Shown here: positions 1 through 5,749 of the stretch, one piece after another
Layout: every line of letters starts with the position of its first letter
Numbering within the stretch: the stretch's first letter is position 1
From: JBJXGC01 sp046154545
GTDB lineage: Bacteria; Chloroflexota; Dehalococcoidia; Tepidiformales; Tepidiformaceae
Direction of reading: 5' to 3'
Length of the DNA stretch: 12,190 nucleotides
Assembly (NCBI GenBank): GCA_046154545.1
Contig: JBJXGC010000322.1
Coordinates: 1-12,190, forward strand
Position numbers and translations under genes: made by a program
The notes under the pieces: model-generated
Database searches by the model: none
What the model saw: the letters and a program-made list of their open reading frames with translations, nothing else
Told to the model about the DNA's origin: nothing

Positions 1-42
1 GACCGCGGGCAAGGGGCACGCGCGCGGTAAAGCGGCCCGTTG

Positions 43-48
43 TACGCT
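43..48 (+). promoter_or_regulatory. possible -10 element of gatC (TACGCT)
   Basis: A TACGCT hexamer (TANNNT type) ends 7 nt before the gatC ATG, so a transcript from it would start at or next to the start codon. No convincing -35 and no Shine-Dalgarno sequence is visible. The same TGTACGCTG string lies just before the tRNA gene at 3089-3097. The window starts too close upstream to tell whether gatC is instead co-transcribed with an earlier gene. Confidence 0.25.
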
Positions 49-55
49 GCCATGG

Positions 56-343
56 ATGGCCCTCTCCGAAGACGATGTCCTGCATATTGCCCGCCTCGCC
101 AGGATTGCGTTGACTGACGCCGAAGTCAGCCGTTTCGCCGGCCAGCTATCCGGGATCCTCGACCAGTTCGCCGTCCTCAGCGCCGCCCCGGTCGAAGGAC
201 TCGAGCCGACAGCGCACCCTCTCCCTCTTTCCAACGTCATGCGGGCCGACGAAGTTGCACCATCGCTGCCGCGTTCGGCGGTGCTTGCGAACGCACCTCA
301 GCAGGAGGACGGCCTGTTCCGCGTCCGGGCCGTGCTCGAATGA
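56..343 (+). CDS. gatC: Asp-tRNA(Asn)/Glu-tRNA(Gln) amidotransferase subunit C
   Basis: GatC is the small scaffold subunit of the cytoplasmic GatCAB complex, which converts misacylated Glu-tRNA(Gln) and/or Asp-tRNA(Asn) to Gln-tRNA and Asn-tRNA. At 95 residues it has the usual family length. It shows the family's N-terminal helix pattern (DVLHIARLARIALTDAE, near residues 7-23), a helix with QLSGILDQF, a proline-rich linker (EGLEPTAHPLPL) and the typical LRxDEV-like segment MRADEV, ending FRVRAVLE. The reading frame is open back to the window edge, but 56 is the first usable start codon in it. The last four bases overlap gatA as ATGA, so the two are surely one translationally coupled operon. 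gatB is not adjacent here, which is common. Which tRNA is the real substrate cannot be told from the sequence. Confidence 0.95.
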   Translation: MALSEDDVLHIARLARIALTDAEVSRFAGQLSGILDQFAVLSAAPVEGLEPTAHPLPLSNVMRADEVAPSLPRSAVLANAPQQEDGLFRVRAVLE

Positions 344-1809
344 CGGCCGCCAGCCTCTGGACGCTGAGCGCTCACGAAGCGCACGAAGGCCTGCGGGGGC
401 GTGAGTTTTCAGCCGTGGAGCTGACGCAATCGGTGCTCGACCGGGTGGCCGCCGTTGAGCCCCGCGTCCACGCCTATATCACGACGACGGCTGACCTTGC
501 CCTGGAGCAGGCCCGCGAGGCGGACACGAAGTACGCATCGGGGACGGCCACGCCGCTCACGGGCATCCCGGTCGGCGTGAAGGACCTGATCGTCACGAAG
601 GGTGTACGGACGACGGCCGGGTCGAAGATCCTCGGAAACTTCATCCCTCCCTACGACAGCCACGTGTACGAGAACCTGAGGCGGGCGGGGGCGGTGATGG
701 TCGGCAAGGCGAACATGGACGAGTTCGCCATGGGGTCCAGCACCGAGCATTCGGCCTTTGGCCCGACCCACAACCCCTGGGGCCTGGAGCTGGTGCCCGG
801 CGGCAGCTCCGGCGGCTCGGCGGCCGCAGTGGCGGCGGGTGAGTGCCTGGTCGCGCTCGGGAGCGACACGGGCGGGAGCATCCGCCAGCCGGCCGCGCTT
901 TGCGGGGTGGTCGGCCTGGACCCAACCTACGGCCGGGTCAGCCGCTTCGGGATCATCGCCTTCGGCAGTTCGCTCGACCAGGTGGGGCCGATCGGGCGCG
1001 ACGTCGAGGACGTGGCGACGATGCTCGACTGCATCAGCGGCCACGACCCGCGCGACAGCACCAGTAACCCGGCGCCCAAACCCGACTTCCGGCACTACCT
1101 CGGGCGGGATATCCGGGGCACCAGGATCGGCGTGCCGCGCGAGTACTTCGACCTCGAAGGCATGGAACCGGGAGTGCGGGCCCGAATCGAGGAGTCACTG
1201 AAGACGCTGGAGGGGCTCGGCTGTGAAATCGACCTCGACCTTTCGCTGCCGAGCACGGAGTACGCGCTCGCGGTCTATTACATCATCGCCCCGAGCGAAG
1301 CGAGCGCGAACCTGGCCCGCTACGACGGTGTGAAGTACGGCTACAGCGACCGGACGGGCAACACCATGTGGCGGAACATGGAGGACACGCGGGCGCACGG
1401 CTTCGGGGCCGAGGTGAAGCGCCGAATCATGCTGGGCACCTACGCGCTCAGCAGCGGTTACTACGATGCGTACTACCTGAAGGCCCAGAAGGTGCGGACG
1501 CTGATCCACAACGAGTTCGAGGCGGCCTTCAAGAAGTACGACGTGATCGTGACGCCGACCTCACCGACGGTTGCCTTCCCCATTGGCGCGAAGACGGACG
1601 ACCCGGTGGCGATGTACCTGAACGACGTCTACACCATCCCGGCCTCAGTGGCGGGGCTGCCCTCGGTGAGCGTCCCCTGTGGCCTGAGCGAGGGGCTGCC
1701 AGTGGGCCTGCAGATTATCGGCAACTTTTGGGACGAGGGCCGAATTCTGGGGGTGGCCCACGCCTTCGAGACGGCGACGGGCTGGCGGAACCGGTTGCCG
1801 GAGCTGTAG
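340..1809 (+). CDS. gatA: Asp-tRNA(Asn)/Glu-tRNA(Gln) amidotransferase subunit A
   Basis: GatA is the glutaminase subunit of GatCAB; it releases ammonia from glutamine for transfer to the tRNA-bound acid by GatB. The 489-residue length is normal. The amidase-signature core is intact: Lys81 (PVGVKDL), the glycine/serine loop PGGSSGGSAAAVAAG at 153-167 with cis-Ser156, and nucleophile Ser180 in GSDTGGSIRQPA, matching the Ser-cisSer-Lys triad of GatA. Further family blocks are SSLDQVGPIGRDVEDVA, EVKRRIMLGTYALSSGYYDAYY, DVIVTPTSPTVAF and GLPVGLQIIG. It starts in the ATGA overlap with gatC. Asp194 stands in GLDPTYGRVSRFG where most GatA proteins have GLKPTYGRVSR. Other amidase-family hydrolases are excluded by the linked gatC and the GatA-specific blocks. 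Confidence 0.97.
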   Translation: MTAASLWTLSAHEAHEGLRGREFSAVELTQSVLDRVAAVEPRVHAYITTTADLALEQAREADTKYASGTATPLTGIPVGVKDLIVTKGVRTTAGSKILGNFIPPYDSHVYENLRRAGAVMVGKANMDEFAMGSSTEHSAFGPTHNPWGLELVPGGSSGGSAAAVAAGECLVALGSDTGGSIRQPAALCGVVGLDPTYGRVSRFGIIAFGSSLDQVGPIGRDVEDVATMLDCISGHDPRDSTSNPAPKPDFRHYLGRDIRGTRIGVPREYFDLEGMEPGVRARIEESLKTLEGLGCEIDLDLSLPSTEYALAVYYIIAPSEASANLARYDGVKYGYSDRTGNTMWRNMEDTRAHGFGAEVKRRIMLGTYALSSGYYDAYYLKAQKVRTLIHNEFEAAFKKYDVIVTPTSPTVAFPIGAKTDDPVAMYLNDVYTIPASVAGLPSVSVPCGLSEGLPVGLQIIGNFWDEGRILGVAHAFETATGWRNRLPEL

Positions 1810-1810
1810 A

Positions 1811-1861
1811 CAGGGCGGCGTTCGAAGGACTGCTACGGGCCGAGACCACCCGGCCGCCCTG
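1811..1861. terminator. inverted repeat between convergent gatA and TPR genes
   Basis: A perfect 9-bp inverted repeat (CAGGGCGGC at 1811-1819, GCCGCCCTG at 1853-1861) spans most of the 70-bp gap between the gatA stop and the TPR gene stop. A smaller CGGG/CCCG stem (1836-1839 with 1849-1852) can form inside the 33-nt loop. It could act as a bidirectional terminator or 3'-end stabiliser. There is no T-run on either strand, so it is not a classical intrinsic terminator. Confidence 0.4.
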
Positions 1862-1879
1862 ACCATGTCCGGGGTCCCG

Positions 1880-2716
1880 TTAGTCGAAGCCGTCGTCGTC
1901 GGACTCGATATCGACATCCACTGGCGAGGCCAGGTCGTCCGAGGCCTCCGTCCAATCATCGACTTCGTCGTCCCCATCGTCGTCACCGTCATCGCCGTAA
2001 TCGGGATCCTCGCCGCGGAGGAGGCCTTTGCGGGTGTAGGCGCGGAAGTCGGTGGCGCGTGATTGCGGGAAGCTCACGCGGCCGATCTGGGACGGATGCT
2101 GGAAGGTCTCGCGGAGCATGACCTTAACGTCGCCCGTGGCAGTGACGAGGGCGGCACTGTAGAGGTTGCCCGCGGCCATCATCTTCGCCATGCGGAGGCC
2201 GATGCGCGGCTCGATCATGCCGATATAGCCGCCGTTATTGGTGACGACGTTGACGGCGTTGCCCTGGACCTGGAGCTCGACAAGGTCGCCGGGGTCGAGG
2301 ACGGCTGTGCGGTTTCCATCGACGGCCTGGAGCTTGGCGACGGTTGCTTTGCCCGACTCTTCTACGAAGAGACGGGTGTCGAGCTGGCTCTGGGCCTGGC
2401 CGGCCACGACGCTATCCTGCATACCGGCGAGGCGATCGAGATTGCGGCGGGCGATGGTATTCGTGGGGTCGAGTTCGATGGAACGGCCGTAGGCTTTCCG
2501 GGCTTCGCTAATCTGCCCGACTTCGGACAGGGCCTTACCAAGGCGGTTGAGGGCGTCGGGTTCGTCTCCGAAGAGACGGACGAACTCGCGGTTGACGGTC
2601 ACGGCTTCGTCCCAACGGCTGCTGACAGCCAGCCGGACCGCCTGTTCGCCGAGTTGCTTGCGCAGCCGTGCCCGCTCTTCCGGGGGAAGCGTGTCTATGG
2701 TCTGGTCGTTACTCAT
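1880..2716 (-). CDS. TPR protein with possible HIRAN-like domain and acidic C-terminal tail
   Basis: This 278-residue protein is soluble, with no signal peptide or membrane helix. Residues about 21-98 form two TPR-like helical hairpins (RWDEAVTVNREFVRLFGDEP; DALNRLGKALSEVGQISEARK; then YGRSIELDP). Residues about 140-205 (GDLVELQVQGNAVNVV, GGYIGMIEPRIGLRMAKMM) resemble in layout the HIRAN fold, a small beta-barrel-type domain linked to DNA-processing enzymes, followed by RETFQHPSQIGRVSFP. The last 43 residues hold 23 Asp/Glu. I recall similar TPR proteins in Chloroflexota, with no known function. I chose ATG at 2716 over an in-frame TTG at 2779, because the extra 21 residues look unlike the protein and the TTG region reads as a -35 site. 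Binding to a basic partner or competing with nucleic acid is inference from the acidic tail. Confidence 0.8.
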   Translation of the reverse strand: MSNDQTIDTLPPEERARLRKQLGEQAVRLAVSSRWDEAVTVNREFVRLFGDEPDALNRLGKALSEVGQISEARKAYGRSIELDPTNTIARRNLDRLAGMQDSVVAGQAQSQLDTRLFVEESGKATVAKLQAVDGNRTAVLDPGDLVELQVQGNAVNVVTNNGGYIGMIEPRIGLRMAKMMAAGNLYSAALVTATGDVKVMLRETFQHPSQIGRVSFPQSRATDFRAYTRKGLLRGEDPDYGDDGDDDGDDEVDDWTEASDDLASPVDVDIESDDDGFD

Positions 2717-2750
2717 GTTGTCGATCCGGCGTCCGCCCGCCAAGTGCGAC

Positions 2751-2779
2751 AGGGTACCGAAACGCGGGGCAAGGAGCAA
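2751..2779 (-). promoter_or_regulatory. candidate sigma70-type promoter of the TPR gene
   Basis: On the minus strand TTGCTC (2779-2774) and TACCCT (2756-2751) are separated by exactly 17 bases. Each matches the consensus hexamer at three of six positions, including the key TTG and TA...T. Predicted transcription would start near 2744, giving a leader of about 28 nt before the ATG at 2716, with a GGCGG stretch but no strong ribosome site. Confidence 0.35.
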
Positions 2780-2840
2780 AAGGAAGGGTGCGGTTCAGCG
2801 TTTTGCGGTGGCACGACATCAATGAGACGCAGAGGATCAA

Positions 2841-2914
2841 AAGGTACAAAGGGCGAAGGAGGATTCGGTTAGGGCCGCGGGTGGCGTGCTCGTCCGGTCC
2901 CCTTGTGTCCCCTT
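2841..2914. repeat. imperfect inverted repeat in the TPR-tRNA gap
   Basis: The gene-free stretch 2717-3110 holds a purine-rich arm (2841-2853, AAGGTACAAAGGG) that pairs with a pyrimidine-rich arm (2900-2914): AAGGG with CCCTT, ACA with TGT, AAGG with CCTT, interrupted by one bulge and one small internal loop, around a 46-nt loop. The right arm also contains TCCCCTT twice with a 10-bp period (2898-2904, 2908-2914). Apart from this, the TPR promoter candidate and the tRNA leader, I see nothing in the gap; its short reading frames look random. Confidence 0.3.
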
Positions 2915-3090
2915 CGGCACTACCGGCGTCGAAGGAAACGACGCAGCTCCTCGGTGGCCGTTGTCATCACAGGCCCCCAAATTCGCCGCCTTCGCCCGCT
3001 GGACCTCGCTCGCCCGAATCGGCCGCCGTCCATGGCCGCGCGAGACGATGAAGCCCACGACCGGATTAGCGCTGCCTTCCCTCTTGCCTG

Positions 3091-3096
3091 TACGCT
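3091..3096 (+). promoter_or_regulatory. possible -10 element of tRNA-Pro
   Basis: TACGCT, preceded directly by TG, lies 14 nt before the first base of the mature tRNA, a suitable distance for a short processed leader. It is identical to the hexamer in front of gatC. No clear -35 hexamer is visible upstream. Confidence 0.3.
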
Positions 3097-3110
3097 GATG
3101 AGGAGTGTCC

Positions 3111-3187
3111 CGGGGTGTAGCTCAGCCTGGCAGAGCGCTTGCTTTGGGAGCAAGAGGTCCCGCGTTCAAATCGCGGCACCCCGACCA
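3111..3187 (+). tRNA. tRNA-Pro (anticodon UGG)
   Basis: A full 77-nt cloverleaf is present: acceptor stem CGGGGTG/CACCCCG (3111-3117 with 3177-3183), T8-A9, D arm GCTC/GAGC with GG in its loop, anticodon stem CTTGC/GCAAG with loop TTTGGGA (anticodon TGG at 3145-3147, G37 following), variable loop AGGTC, T arm CCGCG/CGCGG with loop TTCAAAT, then A73 and an encoded CCA (3185-3187). The C1-G72 pair with A73 is the bacterial proline identity signature, which confirms the anticodon reading. UGG can read all or most proline codons. It stands alone, with no other tRNA nearby. Confidence 0.98.
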
Positions 3188-3226
3188 ACCACCCGGATGC
3201 CAGCTCCGGGCCGCAGCCCGAACACG

Positions 3227-3264
3227 GGCGCGCACAAGGACGCCACGGGGCTCTTTTGCGCGCC
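3227..3264 (+). terminator. hairpin downstream of tRNA-Pro
   Basis: A perfect 8-bp stem, GGCGCGCA (3227-3234) with TGCGCGCC (3257-3264), encloses a 22-nt loop 40 nt after the tRNA. It could end the tRNA transcript, but no T-run follows. Its right arm overlaps the candidate -35 of the next gene, so it may be chance or regulatory instead. Confidence 0.3.
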
Positions 3265-3284
3265 ATAACACGCTGCCCTACCAT
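3256..3284 (+). promoter_or_regulatory. candidate promoter of the 3323-5546 gene unit
   Basis: TTGCGC (3256-3261) and TACCAT (3279-3284) are 17 bases apart, giving a predicted start near 3291 and a leader of about 32 nt before the ATG at 3323. The -10 matches TATAAT at four of six bases, the -35 at three of six. Confidence 0.35.
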
Positions 3285-3322
3285 GCCAGCGATGCTCGAA
3301 ACGTCCCGTCCGGATACAGGCT

Positions 3323-3766
3323 ATGAGTGAAGAGTTCGGCGTCGATCTCGAAAAAGTGCTCGAATCGATCGACGCTTCGGATGTCATGGTGGTGCGGTTT
3401 CATATCGTCCAGAAACGCCTGCTCGTCGATTTCCGGACGAAACCCGGGGTTGGCCCATTCGCGGCCGTCGTGCCGCGGGCTGAGTCGGTCGAGGACCGCT
3501 TCCGGTCGATCAAACGGCTTCGCCCGGATTTCGGATTCCCGGAGAAGGTGAGTGCCCTCCCCTGGCCGCGCACGATATCCGTGCTGGTGGCCAGCGGTGT
3601 CTGGGCCCGCGTGGCCGAGCGCATGACTGCCCTCGGCGGAGTCCCCGCGGCTGAACTCTGCGCCCGCGTCCTCGCCGAACTGCAGCAGGAGGAACGCCGC
3701 GAAATCATCGGCGCCATCCGCGGCGCTGACCACTACCAGACCATGTGGGAACGGCAGCGGGCATGA
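3323..3766 (+). CDS. hypothetical protein, first gene of the threonine aldolase unit
   Basis: I do not recognise a named family for this 147-residue protein. It has no signal peptide or membrane helix. The N-terminal half has alternating strands (VMVVRFHIVQKRLLVDF), consistent with a small alpha/beta domain; the middle has RSIKRLRPDFGFPEKVSALPWP and an SVLVASGVW segment; the C-terminus is helical and charged (LQQEERREIIGAIRG). Codon use matches the neighbouring core genes, so it looks native. Its stop overlaps the threonine aldolase start as ATGA, so the two are almost certainly co-translated. I recall similar uncharacterised proteins in Chloroflexota, but this is memory only. The first ATG is used; the ribosome site is weak (CAGG 4-7 nt upstream). 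Confidence 0.8.
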   Translation: MSEEFGVDLEKVLESIDASDVMVVRFHIVQKRLLVDFRTKPGVGPFAAVVPRAESVEDRFRSIKRLRPDFGFPEKVSALPWPRTISVLVASGVWARVAERMTALGGVPAAELCARVLAELQQEERREIIGAIRGADHYQTMWERQRA

Positions 3767-4800
3767 GTGGCCTGATCGACCTTCGGAGCGACACCGTCAG
3801 CAAACCAGGGCCCGGGATGCGCCGCGCGATGGCTGAGGCCGAAGTCGGCGACGATGTCTTCGGCGACGACCCGACGGTCAATCGCCTCGAAACCACGGCC
3901 GCGGAGCTGCTCGGGAAAGAAGCGGCCGTCTTTGTCCCCAGCGGGACCATGGCGAACCTCATCTCCGTGATGACCCATACCACGCCGGGGGACGAGATCC
4001 TCTGCGGCGACCAGTGCCACATCTTCAACTACGAAGTGGCCGGCGCCGCCCGCTTCGCAAACGTCCAGACCCATCCCCTGCGCAACACCGCCACCGGTGG
4101 GCTCGACCTGACGGACGTCCGGGCGGCGATCCGGGAGCCGGGGTCGCACATCCCGCGCACGGCGCTGCTCTGCCTGGAGAACACCCATAACCGCTGTGGC
4201 GGCGCCGCCGTTCCCGTCTCTGAGATGAACGCTCTGGCCGCGGCCGCGCATGATGGGGGGCTGGCCGTCCATCTCGATGGCGCCCGGATCTGGAATGCCG
4301 CCGCCGCGCTGGAGACCACCCCGGCCGTCCTCGCGGGGCAGTGCGATAGCGTCTCATTCTGCCTTTCCAAGGGCCTCGGCTGCCCGGTGGGCTCGCTCAT
4401 CTGCGGGACCCGGGCGTTCATCGACCAGGCTCGCCGCAACCGCAAAGTGCTCGGGGGCGGCATGCGCCAGGCCGGCATCCTCGCCGCCGCCGGGCTCTTC
4501 GCCCTGGAACACCACGTTGAACGGTTGCCTGAAGACCACGCCAACGCCGTCCGCCTCGCCGACGCCCTGCGGGCGCACGATGCCTTCCGCCCGAACCACC
4601 CCCAGACGAACATCGTCGTCGCCGACGTGGTTCGCGGCGACCAGGCTCACTGGCTCCACGCCTTCCGCGAGGCAGGAGTGCTCGCCGTTGGATTTGGCCC
4701 CGGCCGGATCCGGATGGTGACCCACCTGAACATCACGAAGGACGATATCAACGAGGCCATCACCCGCATCGACCGCGTGGCCGGGTCCGTCGCGGGTTGA
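3763..4800 (+). CDS. ltaE: low-specificity threonine aldolase (PLP enzyme)
   Basis: This 345-residue fold-type I PLP enzyme should cleave L-threonine or L-allo-threonine to glycine and acetaldehyde in the cytoplasm. The family opening IDLRSDTVSKPGPGMRRAM is followed by EVGDDVFGDDPTVNRLE, FVPSGTMANL, the PLP-stacking His86 (CHIFNYE), LENTHNR, Asp172 in HLDGAR, the Schiff-base Lys203 in SFCLSKGLGCPVGS, and GGGMRQAG. Length and block order are those of LtaE. I chose ATG at 3763, which forms an ATGA overlap with the preceding gene and starts just before the conserved block, over an in-frame GTG at 3745. The enzyme may supply glycine in place of, or beside, serine hydroxymethyltransferase. Stereospecificity cannot be read from the sequence; some family members act on beta-hydroxyaspartate or phenylserine. 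Confidence 0.95.
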   Translation: MSGLIDLRSDTVSKPGPGMRRAMAEAEVGDDVFGDDPTVNRLETTAAELLGKEAAVFVPSGTMANLISVMTHTTPGDEILCGDQCHIFNYEVAGAARFANVQTHPLRNTATGGLDLTDVRAAIREPGSHIPRTALLCLENTHNRCGGAAVPVSEMNALAAAAHDGGLAVHLDGARIWNAAAALETTPAVLAGQCDSVSFCLSKGLGCPVGSLICGTRAFIDQARRNRKVLGGGMRQAGILAAAGLFALEHHVERLPEDHANAVRLADALRAHDAFRPNHPQTNIVVADVVRGDQAHWLHAFREAGVLAVGFGPGRIRMVTHLNITKDDINEAITRIDRVAGSVAG

Positions 4801-4802
4801 AG

Positions 4803-5546
4803 ATGCGCGTGCGCCTTGGGCTGCTTTCGTTGACGGCTGCGCTCCTTGCGGCCGCCTGTGCAGGCGACACTGAAGTCGCCACCAGCAAGATCTTCCAGGC
4901 CACACCCTGGCAGGGCGCCGAAGATCTTGCCTACACGGTGACCAACCGCGGGATCGACGGAGCCGGCACCTGCCGCTTCGTCACCCCCGCCGAGCGCACG
5001 GGCCCCGCCTCGTTCGTCCAGCATTGCGCCAAGGACGAGTTTGGAGACGAACGAACCGTGATCGCGGATGCCGCCACCCTCGAACCGCAAAGCACCGTCC
5101 GGACCAACACCGACAGCAAGAAGCAGACCGCTGTCACCCACACGGTCACCTACGCAGGGACCGAGGCAACCTTCACGACCGACGACGGACAGCGGTCGCG
5201 CACGACCACTCGCCCCCTGCCGAAACCGAGCGACTCGAGCCCGGACCCGGGCTGGTACGATGACGACACGTTGTTCTGGCTTGCGCGTGGGGTGCCGCTC
5301 CGCGAGGGTTGGCAAGGCGGGTACATGCACGTCATCAATGCGGGCCAGCCGCGCGTGTTGGCGGTCTCCGTCGAGGTCCAGAGGACCGAAGCGGTTGAGG
5401 TCCCCGCTGGCACATTTCAGGCATGGCGCGTGCGCTTCCAGCGAGACAACACGGTGTACGTCCTCTGGGTCGATACGGCCGCCCCGCATCGCGTGGTACG
5501 CGCCCAGATCGAGGACGTCAGGTACGAACTGAGCGGCGTGAAGTAG
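4803..5546 (+). CDS. putative lipoprotein, DUF3108-like
   Basis: The 247-residue product starts MRVRLGLLSLTAALLAAAC, a lipoprotein signal peptide with lipid-accepting Cys19, so it should be anchored outside the cytoplasmic membrane. The mature part is rich in beta-strand patterns. Near residues 199-208 EVPAGTFQAW and near 222-233 WVDTAAPHRVVR recall the DUF3108 group of secreted beta-rich proteins of unknown function. Two further cysteines (57 and 75) could form a disulfide. It follows the threonine aldolase with 2 bp between stop and ATG. An in-frame TTG at 4797 would add two residues and give a TTGA overlap, so translational coupling is likely either way. No metabolic link to the aldolase is evident; shared transcription may be the only tie. 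Confidence 0.8.
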   Translation: MRVRLGLLSLTAALLAAACAGDTEVATSKIFQATPWQGAEDLAYTVTNRGIDGAGTCRFVTPAERTGPASFVQHCAKDEFGDERTVIADAATLEPQSTVRTNTDSKKQTAVTHTVTYAGTEATFTTDDGQRSRTTTRPLPKPSDSSPDPGWYDDDTLFWLARGVPLREGWQGGYMHVINAGQPRVLAVSVEVQRTEAVEVPAGTFQAWRVRFQRDNTVYVLWVDTAAPHRVVRAQIEDVRYELSGVK

Positions 5547-5565
5547 GGCGGCCGGGACAGCGGAA

Positions 5566-5594
5566 TATCCCCAACTGGGTATCTTCGGGGCATA
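5566..5594 (+). terminator. weak hairpin after the lipoprotein gene
   Basis: TATCCCC (5566-5572) can pair with GGGGCATA (5587-5594) with one bulged C, around a 14-nt loop. It begins 20 nt after the lipoprotein stop. There is no T-run, so assignment as a terminator is tentative. Confidence 0.25.
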
Positions 5595-5682
5595 CTCGCG
5601 CCGCGCGGTGGCACCCTGATCGCGCATTATTGAGACGCTACCAGAACTTCACGCCTTTATGTCGGAGCCACCCAGAATTTGC

Positions 5683-5711
5683 TTGACACCGTCCGGACGC
5701 ATCCGGAAGAT
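5683..5711 (+). promoter_or_regulatory. promoter of the OmpR-type regulator, with TCCGGA direct repeats
   Basis: A perfect -35 hexamer TTGACA (5683-5688) is followed after 17 bases by GAAGAT (5706-5711), a 3-of-6 match to TATAAT. Two TCCGGA copies (5692-5697 and 5702-5707) start exactly 10 bp apart between and into these elements; the first sits in the 8-bp palindrome GTCCGGAC. Tandem half-sites at one-turn spacing are how OmpR/PhoB-type regulators usually bind, so this may be an autoregulatory operator whose occupancy would block the promoter. The promoter leaves a leader of about 32 nt before the ATG at 5750. Confidence 0.45.
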
Positions 5712-5749
5712 GCTGGAACGCCCCGTGTCCTTTCGCTGATTGAACAACT

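Noticed and set aside
1..30. Possible tail of an upstream gene ending in TAA at 28-30
   Set aside because: Nine Arg/Gly-rich codons are too few to identify, and other frames are open too.
2716..2779. Extended TTG start for the TPR protein
   Set aside because: The extra 21 residues look unrelated to the protein, and the TTG fits better as part of a -35 element 17 bp before TACCCT.
2063..2872. 269-codon plus-strand frame opposite the TPR gene
   Set aside because: It mirrors the minus-strand protein with TPR patterning; the plus translation is low-complexity and shows no family signature.
2837..3058. Small reading frames of 70-73 codons in the gap before the tRNA, on both strands
   Set aside because: No ribosome site, no hydrophobic or domain pattern, Arg/Ser/Pro-rich composition typical of chance frames.
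4647..5627. 326-codon minus-strand frame across the lipoprotein and aldolase end
   Set aside because: The plus strand has a signal peptide with lipobox and a DUF3108-like end, and is packed directly behind the aldolase; the reverse frame has no features.
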